Positions 10,583 to 23,825 are shown, counted from the stretch's first letter. The stretch: 64,000 bases of DNA from Manis javanica (GCF_040802235.1 NC_133161.1:19237001-19301000); one strand, 5' to 3'. Numbers and translations are program-made. Notes: generated from the letters alone by a model not told the origin.

Positions 10583-12135
10583 GCACTGATTTGCTGTGTG
10601 TTGGTGGCAGAGGATAGAGTTACTGTGCATTTTGTGCTCTGGATTCCTTGGAGACAAGTGAGGAGATATTGAAGGGGGTGGTGAGTGACAGGGGATGCAT
10701 TTTAGAAAGCGTGGCCTGGAGGAAGCTCCCTGGGCTGTGGGGACACTGGGCCAGGCTTTGCATGGTTGACTAAAGAGATGACAAGGGCCTACGCTAGGGA
10801 AGCAGCTGGCGAAACACGAAAAATACCTAGGAGGTAAAATCGTCAGGACCAGAACCTCACCTTCAACAATACTGAATGAACGCTGTTGATGGCGTCTCAA
10901 AGGGAGGAACGCATAGTGAGCTCGAGGATGAGGACATCAAACCCCACTGTTTCTCAATCACCCCAGGCAAATTGTGTTTGTCCTCCTCTGTCCTGGGCAA
11001 TTAACTTCCCCATTTCATTTTTAAACCTTTGCTCTCTGAGCCCACTCAGAACACTGGCTTCATTGATTTGGTTTCTTTCTGCCCCTCCTCGCCCACCTCC
11101 CCCTGCACACTGACTGCTCTTGGCCGAGGAGCATTTCAGGTGGAAGGGAGTGTGGAAAGTCTGGTTAGGGTGGCAAGAGCCTTGAATAGGACCGGGCACA
11201 GGCCTCCCTGCCTTGTAGTGTCCCCTGGGTCAAAGTGCAGGCTCTGTGTGCCCCTCAACTCCAGTGCCAAGAGGACCTAGAGACTCAGCTCTGGGTCCAG
11301 ATGCAGCAAAAGGATCCCTGATGTCCCCAGTAGTTTTCACTGGTCTTCAGCAAAATGGGGAAAATAAGGGGAAGGTACTGTCTTTCGTAAGTCTAAATTT
11401 ATTCAGTTTAGATTTCTGCTTTTACCCTAAGATGATCTTCTTCCCATTTTGTGGTGTTAACAAGTCATTTAAAAAATGAAATGATAGTGATAATAGGATT
11501 TATTTTTAATGTGCTTATTTGGCAAAACATAAAGTTGGCAATCCTGTGTTGATCTACCCTCCCCCAAATTATTTTGAAATTTTCTTGGCATGTGGAAAGT
11601 CAGTCTGGGAGCTGTTGAGAGAGATGTTTCTACTTCAGGAGGTGGTTTAATGGAGAAGAGCCTGATTCAGGGCATGCAACCCCCCAAAAAAGGCACCTTG
11701 ACATAGTGAGTATTTCGGACTGAAGGAATTTAAGAAAAGGCCGACTCTTAGCTCTTCTCTGAGGCAGGTCCTAGACCCTCTGGTGAGAGGTGCCCCTTAT
11801 CTGGAGGGAAAGAGCACGCTTATCTCTGAAGATAAGGATGCCCAGAATCCGAATGACCAGGCCCTGCCATTCCCCCCAGTTCCCTACCCTTGGCTCATAA
11901 CCCTTTTGTCCTAACACGTCTCTCTGTGACTTTCCACCTTTTCTCAGACCGAGCACAAGAAACACTTCGGTTCAACCACCTCCTCCCATCTTCATTTCCT
12001 TATGAAGGCTCCCATGTCACATGGCATTTATACCAAATAAGCTCATATGCATTTCTCTTGTTATTCGGTCTTGTTATGGAGATTCTCAGAGAGGCAGAGG
12101 AAAGAAAGGTATTTTTCCTCCCCTATAAGCCTAAC
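10583..12135. other. Non-coding, no recognised element
   Basis: Nothing gene-like on either strand; short open frames only. No repeat family identified. Confidence 0.4.
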
Positions 12136-12139
12136 CTTG

Positions 12140-12275
12140 GAACCAGACCGTGTAGGTTCACGTGATGCATTTACTGGCTGTGTGGCTTCTGAGCTTCGGG
12201 TTCCTGACTTAGGAAATGGGAATAACACAGTTCCTATCTTACAGGGTTGTGAGGATTAAATGGGTTAATATGTGT
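12140..12275 (+). mobile_element. MIR SINE
   Basis: Shows the MIR core and tail: GTGTAGGTTCACGTGATGCA, ACTGGCTGTGTGGCTTC, GGAAATGGGAATAACACAG, then AGGGTTGTGAGGATTAAATG (consensus tail nearly perfect). Confidence 0.85.
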
Positions 12276-13551
12276 CCTCTAGTATTATTACTTCTAAAGA
12301 TTTCCATTAAAGATATGATTTCCTTGTGTACCAAGAGCTTTAATTCCAAAAATTCAACTCAAGAATCTGGGAATGTTTTCCCCTAGCTGCCTAGTCCACT
12401 CTCTCCCATATTCCCTTGCCATTTAAGGCTTTGATGAAAAGCAAGGGCAGGAGGAAAAAGAGATGAAAAGGAGAAAAAGGTGAGAAGATGCTCTGAAGCT
12501 ATTTGCACTTAAAATTATGAGGTCAGAAGAAAAGACTCAGAAAGGGGAACCAAAGGACTGTAAATAGCTGTTTGGCACTGTTGTATTTTTTGCTTTCTCT
12601 TTTATTTATTATTATTTTTTGTACCACTAGACCTGGCTCTTGGCTACAGTAGAAAGTTGAAAAAGTCTGTATTAACTCTCATAAGAATTTCTCTCCCTCA
12701 GTGGCCTCTAGTATCTCTTGTTATTTCTGGAAGATAGGTTGCTGCTTTTATATCTTTTCACTCTGGGATGTTAAAGACTTCGTGTGGCACTCCTCCCACG
12801 GCCCTTTGCACCATGAGAGGACAGAGATTCAGAGGGAGAATCTGCGACTTGCGTGGGAGATTGCTTGGGGTGGGGGACTGTCCCTGTAGCACTTAGAGTT
12901 GAAGCATCTATTCATGCCCCTCTGTGTAAGACCAGCCCTGCTTCCAACAACGTAGCTTCCAGCATTGGCTTGGACCAGTAGCACAGATTTGATCTTGTCA
13001 GGAGCTGTGAGGAGGGCGAGTGCGGAGCAGGTGAGAGCATGGTGCTGGGGGAGGTCCAGCGGGTTTGTATGTCAGAGTGAAGACACCTCAGTGGCAAGGC
13101 TCATCCAGGGACACAGCTACCCTGGGTCTCAGGGTAATGATCATGCATAAGAGCATTTGGAAAAGCTCCCAACTTGGGGTACCCGCTAGAGCATACTAGG
13201 CTGGGTTCATTCTCCCCTCTGCAGCTGGCTTAGCTATAGGTCTACCTGATGCACCTGATGCTCCCAGCCCCACTCCCCATCCAAATGATACCCTCCCTTT
13301 AAGATCATTCAGTTCGGTCCATTCTTCAGACACTTGTTACATATCTTCTAAGAGCCAAATACTCTGCTTGGTATTGCAGACGCACTCAAATTGAGATACA
13401 GATACACAAAGCAAAAAACATGATGTCGTCCCAAAGCATTCGTTTTACTGGAAGGTTGGGTAAGGAAAGCTGCAGTGTTGTGGGGAGGAGCCAAGGAGCA
13501 GCAAGCTGGTTTGCAGAAAGAACCAGGAATCAGTGGTAATGGTTTCCTCTG
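12276..13551. other. Non-coding, no recognised element
   Basis: Unique-looking DNA. A weak ancient repeat signal (ATTCTTCAGACACTTGTTAC… at about 13320) resembles the '…TTGAGCGCCTACTATGTGCC…' repeats, but is too decayed to call. Confidence 0.35.
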
Positions 13552-13935
13552 AGGTCCTGTGGACTGAGTCATGCCCCTCAAACGTGTGTGCTGAAGCCCT
13601 GATTTCCAGGGTGAATGCATTTGGATAGAGGGTCTTTAGCAGGTTATTAAAGTTAAGTGAAGCCATACAGGTGGGGCCTCAATCTGATAGAATTAGAATC
13701 CTTATAAGAAGAGACGCCACAGACTGCCCACCCTCCCAACTCCCCTCCCCTCCTGCACACAGAGGAAACGCCATGTGAGGACACAGGGGGAGGCCGCCCT
13801 CTGCAAGCCAGGGGGAGAGGCCTCACCAGGAACCTGGATCTTGGACTTCCAGTCTTCTTAAGTTTGAGGAAATAAGTGTCTATTGCTTAAGCCTATATTT
13901 ATCTTGTTGGTTCTCTGGAGAACTGTGACTAATAT
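13552..13935 (+). mobile_element. MaLR-type solo LTR
   Basis: Begins GTCCTGTGGACTGAGTCATG, contains GGTGGGGCCTCAATCTGATA, CTTATAAGAAGAGACGCC, GAAACGCCATGTGAGGACAC, TCTTGGACTTCCAGTC, and ends TGTGACTAATATA. The polyadenylation signal region has changed (GAGGAAATAAGTGTC). This is the same LTR class as those at 4607 and 5403. Confidence 0.85.
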
Positions 13936-15339
13936 AAGATAGAACAAATTTTCAGAAAAATTAGCCCTCCTTATCAGGAAGCTACTAGAAAATGTATTTC
14001 CCAAGAATGAGAATAACTGAGCAGGATTAAAGAACTTCAGTCCATATTGGAAAAAGAAGAGGGAATGAGTCAGGAGAGAAGTCTCCATAGGTAGATAGAT
14101 TACCAGATGTGTTTAAACATATCGAGAAGAGATATTCTGGTAGAGGACTTGGAGAGGAGTTAGTGAGGGGTCCATAAAAACTAAGCAGGTAAGAAAACAT
14201 GACAGTTATTCCAGGGAAAACAAAAACCTGTGCAGGAAAAGAAAAAGAGTGATAGTATACCACATGGGCCAGCTGTGAATAGTATTATAGTGTAAAAACG
14301 GCAAAAACAATCTTGAGAGAGTGGGGAAGAGAGAAGTGTGTGTGTGTGTGTATGTGTGGGTGTGAAAGACCTAAACTAACCCTCATCTTCCATGGTAGGA
14401 AGTCAGTAAATATCTAAAAATCAAAAGCATCAACATATGGAAGCATAATAGCTTATTTAGAAATGTAAAAGGAAATGCCAGAAGGTGATAGTGGTGGGCG
14501 GGTAAAGGAATATCATTCTTCATTATAGGCCTGGTGTAACACTTGATTTCGTCAACTTTGTAGTACTCTGGTAAAAGTAAAAGTTCAATTTAAAGAAATC
14601 AGAAACATCACTTTGTACCTATTCAGAGATGGACTGGTGAAGGGTTAAGAGGAAGCAGAGAAGATAGCAGGGCCCAGCCATCACCTGGACGCCACAGGCA
14701 GGGCCCCAGCATGCAGGCTGTTTGTTGAGGGCCCTTGGCACTGACTCCTGTGAAAGGGAGGGGACGGAGGTGGGAGTGGGCGGAGGAAAGCCTCATGCTG
14801 CATGTGGGCCCAAGCTGCCCCACCCCACAGCGCATTCTGGAGCTAGAATAGCCCTCTGGAGTTGTCCTCGGTTGGGCTGAGATAGATGAGCCTTGGGCAG
14901 ACAGCTCTTTGCAGCTGAAGCAACTCCTGCGGGGGCCAAGTGCTGGAGGCAGCGCGCCAACAGCTTTGCCAGAGCTGAGGCCACATGGCCTTCACTGAAG
15001 GGGAAGCTGGACTTTTCATGACAGTGTCCACTGTCTACAGTGTCCACTGTCTTTGCTCTACAGAGGTTAGAGATGATGAAGACTGGAAGTAGGTTGTGGT
15101 AGCCGGAATATGGAGGAGGGAACAGATTTCAGAGGCAATTAAGAGATAAAATCTCCACGATGAGCTACGGGGAGTGAATAGGGAGAACTGAACGGGGACC
15201 ATCTGATGTACGTCCAGGTTTCTTGCCTGTGACGCTAGGGGAACAGCGATGGTGGCTGGGTTCACAAGCAGAGGGCTTCTTGAAGAGCAAAGCTGTGTGG
15301 AGAGACCTGTGAAGGGAGAAGGGCCTCCTTAAAACTTTC
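13936..15339. other. Non-coding, no recognised element except a TG microsatellite
   Basis: No supported gene. GC rises between 14640 and 15030, but without CpG clustering or splice signals that I can defend. Confidence 0.4.
14336..14364. repeat. TG microsatellite
   Basis: GTG TGT units running through TGTGTGTGTGTATGTGTGGG, 29 bases with two interruptions. Confidence 0.9.
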
Positions 15340-15525
15340 ACCTCGGCCTTCCCAGATCTCTTCTCTTAGTTACACATGCCTTAATTTCTGACCTCCTTAA
15401 TCAAACCCTGAATTATATTTCCTACTAGAGGAGAAACTCCATGAGAGCAAGGTTTTTCCTCTCTATCCCAGTACCTAGAGGAGACTCTGACATCGAGTAA
15501 GAAACATATGTGGTATTTGCTGTTG
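15340..15525 (+). mobile_element. L2 3' end remnant, first of two
   Basis: Carries the L2 3' block GAAACTCCATGAGAGCAAGG, then TCCCAGTACCTAGAGGAG and an altered terminus CGAGTAAGAAACATATGTGG (consensus 'CTCCATGAGGGCAGGG…CCCCAGCACCTAGAACAG…'). Confidence 0.7.
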
Positions 15526-15554
15526 AGGCAGTGTACTGATCCTATTATTTTTCT

Positions 15555-15700
15555 TTGTGTCTGGCCTCCTCAAGGAGAATGCAAGTCTTCTGCTGCCTGA
15601 TATCACAAATTATTTTACTTCTCTACATCCCGCAGCACCCAGCATGGTGCTGGGCACAAAGCATGTGCATGCCAAATGCAGCTGATTGATGAGTTGCCAG
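15555..15700 (+). mobile_element. L2 3' end remnant, second of two
   Basis: A second copy of the L2 terminus in the same orientation: CTCAAGGAGAATGCAAGTC, then CAGCACCCAGCATGGTGCTG and CACAAAGCATGTGCATGCC followed by TTGATGA. Two adjacent termini point to two insertions or a duplication. Confidence 0.65.
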
Positions 15701-16904
15701 GGGATCTCGAGTCTTTAATTGTACAGGACTCCACATATCCTGCTCTGCCCCCAAACCTGTTGCCACTTCGGCTATGTCCTCTCTGGTGCTTAGATGACAG
15801 ATGCTCTTCGGCATCCATGTGAATGTGGTGAAAGGGTGCTTTCCAGAGAGAGGGCAAAATTCATTTAAAATATTGCAGAATTAGTCACTTTTATTGGAGA
15901 TGAGCTCAGATTATATACATTAGCAAGATGGGGAGGTGGTTGTACTTCAGGGTTGAGTTAGGGATCCCCTGGTCACCATAACTCTGCTCCTTTAGCCTTG
16001 TGCTGGGATGGGAGGATGTCTTTTATTATGTGGTTGCATAACCCTCAGCCCAGGGAGTCTTGATTCATCACCCTCTACCTTCCTGGGCTGAAATCATTGC
16101 TCTGTACCCCATAGGGGTAGGGGGTATGTTTTTGCAAATTGCTTAGCCCTCACTTTTGAGATGGAAAAGATAAGTAGAGGAGGAATTTAAAGAATGAAAG
16201 AAGAAAAGATCTTGAAGGCCAAGTATACAGCTTTATTGTTAGAGCTCAGTTTTCTACAGGTGAAAATCATTTATAGCATTAATCATTCATTGGAAAGACT
16301 TATTTTACCTGTTTTATATAAGGAGAATAAATTATGCAACCTAGGAATAGAATAAAGTCCCTGGACTTGGGCTGCTTGTCCTCTCTTACGTAGACCCATA
16401 GCCATAGGACAACAGCCACACAAATAGCTTTGACAGACACCCAGATGGGGCTGCTGTGCTTCACAAGGAATGGCGGGTATGACTCTACCCGAGACAATTT
16501 CTCAACCTCAACAGGTGACCCTGTGGTGGCTTCCTGGGTGGTGTTCTGGCAGTAAGTGGCATTCCAGACAGTCTTTGATATCAGAGGACATAGTTCTGCA
16601 GTGTGTAGCTCTGCAGTAATTGACCCTGATAGCTGGCAGGACATTTCCAAGGGAGCAGGGTTCCCCCAGCCTAGCGCTGACCAACACCCAGAGCCTCCCC
16701 ATAAGGGGCAGTCTTCAGGCCCTACCAGGATCCAGAAAATGGATGAAATCCCTTTGCTAGCCAAATTGTGAAAAATCCAGGGTTTTCTGCATTCACCTAG
16801 CTCCTAATTATGTATAGATTTTCCAAGATGGAGAATTCTGCCCTAGGAGATATCCCTAAATGCCCAGGGAACTGTTCCTGTTTTTTTTTTAGCAGCTATG
16901 ATCA
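15701..16904. other. Non-coding, no recognised element
   Basis: Unique-looking sequence. No exon supported. The region from 16400 to 16720 may hold a strongly decayed repeat, but I could not place it. Confidence 0.35.
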
Positions 16905-16909
16905 TTTTA

Positions 16910-17345
16910 ATGAGTCAGTCTTCACTATAGTGTAGTAGTGTACTGACGCCTGCTGTAATAAACCCCCAATGCTCAAACATCCTGGAAGTTTGCTTCTTAT
17001 TCACAGTAAATCTAAAACAGGTGGTCTGGTTGGTGGGCATCCTTCTCCAAGTAGTTACCGAGGACCCAGGCATGGTTCTGACACCTTCAGTAGGTGACTT
17101 CTAGGTTCATCACGCTTATTTGCATCAAGCCAGTGGAGGGGAAAAGCATGGGAGATAGTGTGTAAGAAGCATTTATAGGCCAGTTGGGGAAGTGGTACAC
17201 ATCACTCCACTTACATTCCCATGGCCAGAACCCAGTAACAAGGCTCTATCTAACTGCAAAGAAGTCTGGGAAATGTAGTCTGTGGGCCGCAGAAGAAGAG
17301 GTTTGATGGATAGCTAGTGGTCTGTGCCACTACCATCTGCTTAGG
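16910..17345 (-). mobile_element. Ancient ERVL-type LTR
   Basis: Shows the inverted order of a known mammalian LTR pattern: TGTAATAAACCCCCAATG (RNA-tail region), CCTGGAAGTTTGCTTCTTATTC, AGGACCCAGGCATGG, CATCAAGCCAGTGGAGG, AGTGGTACACATCACTCCAC, CATTCCCATGGCCAGAACCC, and CTGGGAAATGTAGTCTGTGG. It matches an ERVL-like solo LTR; I do not name the subfamily. Confidence 0.75.
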
Positions 17346-17559
17346 TTTTATCTTCCTATTTACTGGGGGGCAAGAAGTAAAGCAGAGTGAGAGAAACTCT
17401 CTTAAATGGCAGCAACATAGTTGACCTTCTACATTCAAACCACTATAGGGCAAAATGAAATAATTGTGGGACACTGTTCCCACTCACCTGGCTGGTGATC
17501 ATTTTAAAGTTTGATGCTGATGGCAGGTGTTTTGGGGATGCAGGTTCTCAATACAGCGC

Positions 17560-18240
17560 TTGTGGGAGAGTAAGTGGGGGCAGCCACTTTGCAGCTGTCA
17601 ACGTTTATGAAAACTAACTGTTTGTGGCCTTTGGTCCAGGTCCACTTGTCCCTACATTCCTAGAGTAAAACTCTGATATGTATACAGTGAAGCATAAAAA
17701 AGATGCCAATTGCCAGCAATGTACATAAACTAAGGATTAAGGACCATCTAAATGTCCAGCAATAGGGTACCAGGTGAGTGAGCTATGGTACACTTGTATT
17801 GTGGAATATACTGTGAACGGCTAAAAATATAAGTTAGGTTTATACGGATGGCCATAGTAAGGACTTTAAGACATGTTCCAAAAGGAAAAACAAATCACAC
17901 ATCAAAAGGTATCATAGCATACCATTTGTAGAAATAAAAACAAGATAAAACTATGCTTGTCTTTAGGTGTCATTTATATGTAAAAGTATAGCGGAAGATC
18001 TAGAAGGATATAAACAGGGAAAAGTTGTTAGCTTTCAGGAGAGGACTCTGTGTGAGGTGGTAATCAAGGGACTTTAGCTTTTATTGTTTGGATTTTAATC
18101 ACTGTAAAGCACCATTAATACTATGTATATAATTAAAAATAGTAAATTATTACTACTTAAGTATTAAAAATAGTAAAAGTAAATAAATAAAATAAGTAAA
18201 TTTTAAAAAGCCAAAAATATTGGACTTTACAAATATAAAT
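17560..18240 (+). mobile_element. Ancient L1 (L1M-type) 3' UTR remnant with A-rich tail
   Basis: Contains TCTAAATGTCCAGCAATAGG, GCTATGGTACACTTGTATTG, TGGAATATACTGTGAACGGC, ACCATTTGTAGAAATAAAAAC and TCTAGAAGGATATAAACAGG in the order of the old L1 3' UTR, ending in an A/T-rich tract (about 18130-18240). Confidence 0.85.
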
Positions 18241-19934
18241 AATATTGTTATTTATTGTTTTACTATTATCGTAATGTTTTAAGATCTTGGGCAGAGAAGC
18301 AAAAACTAAGCAAAACAACAAGAACCCTCCCACAGATCCTACTCAGAAGCAGGCCACTTATCCTCCGTCACTCCTCGATCGAAGGAGTACCTGAGTATGA
18401 CCTCATACACACTGAGGGTGTCATCCAGTCTTGCAGGGCCAGTAGCAGCTAATGTGGCCCTCTAGCTTTGAACATGTTTACCAACAGAAAAGAGCTGATC
18501 AAGAAAAACTGGTGACTGCTGTGGTCCAATGGCTCTCAAATTATGTTCCAGTTGGAGTGAGAAGTCCACAGCTAAAAGGAAAGAGTTAGTCACACATGTT
18601 TCTAGAATCTGTCAGACACTGTATGAGGAACTGAAACAGGGCAATGAATACCACAGTCATTGCCACTTCCCAGGTGAACTCACAGTCTAGAGATATTCTC
18701 CTAATTTACAGAAAACATTCAGTTAGGGCATAGAATTTTCTCCACATTCAGTGTTGTTTCCATGTAATTTTCCTTTGATTTTTGATGTTGCCTGTGTACC
18801 AGCAAGCACAGACAGCAGCAATAAGGACAAACCAGTGGCAAATGAACATTAACAAAAAAAATTCAGAAATAGATTTTTTAAATGTTTAATTTGACAAGTA
18901 ATCTTTTTGGACATGTATTTTATTTCACACATAGGATATAACCATATTGTCTCCTACTAAAATTATTTTTTTATAAAATGGAATAAAAATATAAATATCT
19001 CCTGGGGCTATACAGAGGACACCATGATATCTAGGCTTGGAAACTACCTGATATTTTGACATATACATTGATCTGGTGGAGGGTTGTTTATTTTCCCTAA
19101 GGATTCAGAGCAGGCAGAAATTGTTGTTAAGGTTTTCTGGGATATAAACTTTTCTGAAATTTTCCTGGTCTGAGTCATTTCCTTCTGAGCCACAGCTTGT
19201 CTAGTCACAAGGCAGTGTCTGGGTCATCGAAACACAATCTAACACATTCCATTTCCAAATAATTTCTGTCCTCTCTTTGCATTTCTTAATGCCACGGTAT
19301 CTGTAGTGATACTTCTCAGATCTCCCATCCTTTCCTGGCTGATTCTCTTATGCGGTTCAGTTACTCAGAAACTGCCCCTGCCACCTTAGCCTTCTGCTTG
19401 TTTTCTCCCTCTTCCTCTTTTTCTCACAATCCTGCATCACAAAAGCCCCAAGCCCTGGTCTGGCCAGTGAGCCGGGCCTAGAGGAGAGGAGGCAGGCACC
19501 AAGGGGCAGGTACAGGTAGACAGGACTGGAGGGCAAGAAGGCGGGAAAGGCAGAGAAGAATCGTAGGTCAGTAATCACTGTCCCCTCCCACAATCACCTG
19601 GTCATTCACTTAGTCAACAGTGGTGCTTAAGTGCTTTCTAAGTGCCAGAGTCTGGGGGTGCAAGTGTAAACGGAATGAACCCAGCCTCTTGGTCCGTGAG
19701 GTGTCCCTAGCGGGACATGGAGGAGAATGAGTGGGCACTCGCAGTGCCCCAGGATGAGCGCTGTGGCCGGCAGTGCAAGATGACTGTGAGGGCTCGTGGG
19801 CCAGGGTACAGGTAGGGGGGAAAGCTCTCTGAGGAAGCCCCCGTGGCACCAAGAAGCCAGAGGCTGCTAGTTGCCCACTAATAGCTCTTTTCCTCTTGTC
19901 CCTTTAATAATACCACCTCCAAAATTCAGCTGGT
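18241..19934. other. Non-coding, no recognised element
   Basis: AT-rich in the first 1 kb. Around 19610-19700 a faint ancient-repeat pattern (CAACAGTGGTGCTTAAGTGC…) is seen, too weak for a call. No exon supported. Confidence 0.35.
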
Positions 19935-20350
19935 CTGGGGCCACCAGCCAGTGACTGTATTTTTCCAGCTTTCCTTGCAGCTCAGTTCAGCCATGTGACT
20001 GAATTCTAGTCATGAGATCCAAGCAGAACTAACATGTGTACTTCTGGCTCATGCCCCTGCAATGAAGAGTGTGTCTTCCTTCTCTTTTCCTATTGCCTGC
20101 AAAGTGGGCCTGGAGGTAGTACCTGGCACAGCCATTTAGACCTCAAAGTGGAAGCTCAGTGATAAAGGTGGCAGCAGAGGAGGAGAATGGGCCAGAAACA
20201 ATATTGTACAGCAGAGTTGCCCTACCAGCCCAAGACCTGCAGACTGTTATGTGCAGAAGAAAAAAAATTGTATCTGGTATAAGTTACTATCACCTAGTCT
20301 CTGAGTCTCTGTTAGAGCAGCTGGACCAGTGTATTGAGTCATGTCACAGG
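19935..20350 (+). mobile_element. Ancient LTR, first of three related copies
   Basis: Word order is TTTTTCCAGCTTTCCTTGCAGC, CAGCCATGTGACTGAATTCTAG, then CCTGGAGGTAGTACCTGGCACAGCC. It matches an ERVL-class LTR pattern ('CCAGCCTCCCTTGCAGCTAG…CCATGTGACCCAGTTCTGGCC…'). Related copies are at 25250 and 45655, all on the plus strand. Confidence 0.65.
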
Positions 20351-23300
20351 TTTAAAAGAGAATTCCAAACTTCTAATCTCCTCTTCTGAACCACTTGGGA
20401 TCCCATGGCATAATTCAGTGGCAGTCATTGAGTCAGCCAACGTGGAAGGCATTTGGGAAATGGGCTGTTAAAGTTTTAGATTCAATGGGGATGTAGCTTC
20501 ACTAATGTAGGTACTCTTCCAATTTAACTCCCTTGAAAATTTCTTACAGAGATCTACTGCCTTAGGAGCTGAAAGAGTAGCCTAAAGAGAAGGATGTATG
20601 TATTTGTCCTGAAATTGAACTTCTTTCTATTAGGAAGACACAGGATATGCAGAAACTAGGAATACAGAGTCATTTTTTATGCACTGGTTTGGAGACCTTC
20701 AACCTCAGCGATGGCCTTTGAATCAGAGTCGACACTGCCCATCAGGGCCAGCTTGCCCAGATGGTGCCTTCCTGGTTCCCACGTTTGGTCTTTCAGGTGC
20801 TGGGCCACTTATTCCATCTTGACCCGCTCCCACACCCTGTTCCCTGCTCGTCCTCCCTCCATGGCGCTGTAGCCAGGTGTCACCAGGTTTCTCCCGCCAA
20901 GGAGAACCCTCTCAGCAGTGTGAGCTGGGAGAGACCAGTCCTCAGAAAAACCCACGACTGTGATGACATCTGGTTCTTCATAAGTAGTATTAGCCAAGAT
21001 AAGTTGGTTGTGCTGTAGTAACAAACAACTCCCAGGTGCCAAATCCAGCATGTCTCAGCAGTGTCCACTCATTTTTAGCTGCTTATGGGACCCTAGGTGA
21101 TTATCTTATGATCACATTTCAACATGAGGCTTTAGGCTTTATTGTGGCAAGAGAAGAGAGGATAGGAAAATTATGGGTCTTCATGGTCTCAAGCAGAAAA
21201 GAGCCATTTATTGAACGTGCAAGTCATGGAGCCACCCCTACCTTCAAGAGCTGGAGGGGAAGGGGGCCTGGAAATACTGGAGGGCAGCAGCAATGCCTGC
21301 CGCAGAGTCCACCCCGTGAGGAGGCTGATGTGCAAATGCAGTGAGTCTTCAAAGCAGGCATGTGACCCGGGAGGTGCACAGAATGACCCACTGGGTGTAG
21401 GAAGAACCCAGTGGCACTTCCAGTTCTGTTTACTCTTCATGTTCTCTTTACATTTCTGTTTTTAAGTGTGTCTGTCGTATCTGTTATCATGGGTATGTCT
21501 GTTTATAAGGTGCATAATGTATATGCAGTTCTACATGATTGTAATTTGTAAATAAATAAATATGCATATACTGGGGGTGCATGCTCAAAATAGTTTAGAT
21601 GGGGCAAGCAATAAAAATATTTGGTGGCCACTGGTCCAGAGAACAGGATCCAGACACTCTTAGGTTGTGGGTGTTGAATGCTCTTTGAAAATATAGCTTG
21701 AGGTCCTTAACCTTGAGCTGACTCAGTTTCCTTGGCTGTGAAATTCTGATCATGATTCTCTTTCCAGAAGCTTCTGGGATCTATCCTCAATACGTCCTTA
21801 GAGAACAGAGGCTGAGACAGGGTAGCAATACCTTTCTCCTCTTTTGTCTGTAGCCAGCAAATGCAAAAGCAGCTGCAAGGCTTTGCAGAATGACTGCAAG
21901 GAGGCGACATGCATGCCTGACTGAGTGTGGTACATGGTGCATGGTGGGTGAGCCGAGTGTGTGGTGGCGATTGGTGTCAGGTAGGGATTGCGGCCGTGTT
22001 GGAGAGCCAGGGGAATCTGCATGTTATCAGTCATTGCTTTCCCTGGAGTGGCTGACAGTCTTCAAAAGGTTCACTGTAGGGGAAGAGCATTGCTAGATAA
22101 GTCTGGCTGATGGAGGTGGGGGCAGGGGTTTGGGTAGAAAAAAAAGAGAAAGAGAAGGGAGGGAGGGAAAATAAATGCATGCTTGTGTGTATGTGTGATG
22201 CACACATGTGCCTGGTCTGCATGTGTTGCTGGAAGCTGATACGGGCAGAGTTGGTTAGTTTTTCTACCTCTGGTTAAAATGGGGTCTCCCAGCTCTGGGA
22301 CATGAAAAGAAAGGAAGACTGTGAAGGGGGAGAGATTGGCACAGGGAATGAGAGGCAGGTGCCAGTGGCCGAGGTGTGGAGAGAAAGTATCAGAAGACAG
22401 ATCTGAAAATAAACATTGGAAATGACTGTTTGCTGTATCCAAGCTGTCCCCAGACCAGGAGATGAAAGCCTGTAATCCACAGCCCTTGGGGGGCCTGCTC
22501 TGACCAGTGTGCTCTTGACAGCCTGGCCGTCCACTGCCTCCATGGGCCCAGTCAGCAAACGGAGGCCGAGATCGCAGTGTCTGCATGTAACACAGCATCA
22601 TCATCCCTTACAGACCTGCTCCCACTGCCGTCCCCTGCCCACTGTGTAAAGGACACCATCAATTTTCCAGTCATCCTGTCTCCAATCCTCAGCCATCTCC
22701 CTAACACCTGCTCCCATTCAATTACTTGTCAAATCCTGGTGAGCTCACTTCTCCTGTGGATCCCCTCCTCTTCCTCCCTTGGCCTCTTCCCCAGATCAGG
22801 AAGAAAAAAACATTGCATATCATATAGCCCTGTACTAATAGTATTTCTTAGGACTTCTAAATCTTTAGTAATATGTAATAGAAAACTAAAAGCATCCTAG
22901 AAGAGAAGAAAGAGAGAGGGAAAGGGAGTAAGGGACATCCCAAGGGCGCTATTTCAGGGGAGGCTCGGCAGAGGTGGGAGCTAGACTTTGAAAGCCAGTG
23001 GGACACAGGTGACCTCACAGCCGTTTGACTCGGTATCTTCCTGCACATCTGAAAGTAAGGCTACCGCCTTCTTTTTTTTTCACTTGGTTTTCTTTGCTTC
23101 TCAGCTCCTAATGGTGAGTGCCTCCCCACATCTCCCTAGAATTTACATCTCCTCCATTCAAGAGACCTGAAAAAATTGAACTAGTCCCAAATTCCTTGAA
23201 AATTTCTTACTAGCCAGGTTGGGCCTGGTGTCCCATCAAGTATGACCAGGCAGACAGGTTGTTATGTATAATCATGGCCTCAGGTGGCCCATATCTGTGA

Positions 23301-23494
23301 GCTCCAGCCCCACCTCAGTGCCATCCATGTGGGTCTCACATTTACAACCTCTGCTCTTGACCAAGCTTGAGCATTCTTGTCTACCTCCCACCTTTGAGGT
23401 TTATTTTGGTAACTTAACGTTATGAAAACAGTACTCAATATGCCTGTTTGCACTTCACCCTCTATCTGTCACAATACTATCTTCTCAGGGTGAG
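20351..23494. other. Non-coding, no recognised element
   Basis: Unique-looking sequence, moderate GC, with a purine-rich patch at 22136-22172 (AAAAAAGAGAAAGAGAAGGG…) and short TG patches after it. No exon supported. Confidence 0.4.
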
Positions 23495-23499
23495 TCTGC

Positions 23500-23825
23500 C
23501 CAAGTGGACTAGACGCCTCCAATAATTAGCCTCTGGTCACATGTGACTATTGGGTACTTGAAATGTGGCCAAGTTATGACGTGAAGAAGTATCAAGTATA
23601 CACACTTGATTCTTAACACTTAGGAAAAAAGAATATAAAATAGCACATTAATAATTCTTTAGATCTATCATATGTTGGAATGATAATGTTTTGGATATAC
23701 TGAGTTAGGTAAAATATAATATTAAAGTTAATTTCAGGTGTTTCTTTTTATTTTTTTAATGCGATTCCTGGAATATTTAATATTACCGATGTGACTCACA
23801 TTTCATTTCCAATTGATAGCCCTGA
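23500..23825 (+). mobile_element. hAT-Charlie-type non-autonomous DNA transposon
   Basis: Contains GGTCACATGTGACTATTGGG, CTTGAAATGTGGCCAAGT, AGAATATAAAATAGCACATTAATAAT, AATGATAATGTTTTGGATAT, TTAATTTCAGGTGTTTC and a terminal TTGATAGCCCTG. This matches the order of a widespread Charlie-group MER element. The exact MER name is uncertain. Confidence 0.65.

Noticed and set aside
14336-14364. CRISPR-like or structured repeat array
   Set aside because: It is a TG microsatellite; no spaced direct repeats of CRISPR type exist in the window.
22071-22604. 177-codon minus-strand open frame
   Set aside because: No recognisable domain, no splice or promoter context, and overlapping frames on the same strand look equally open.
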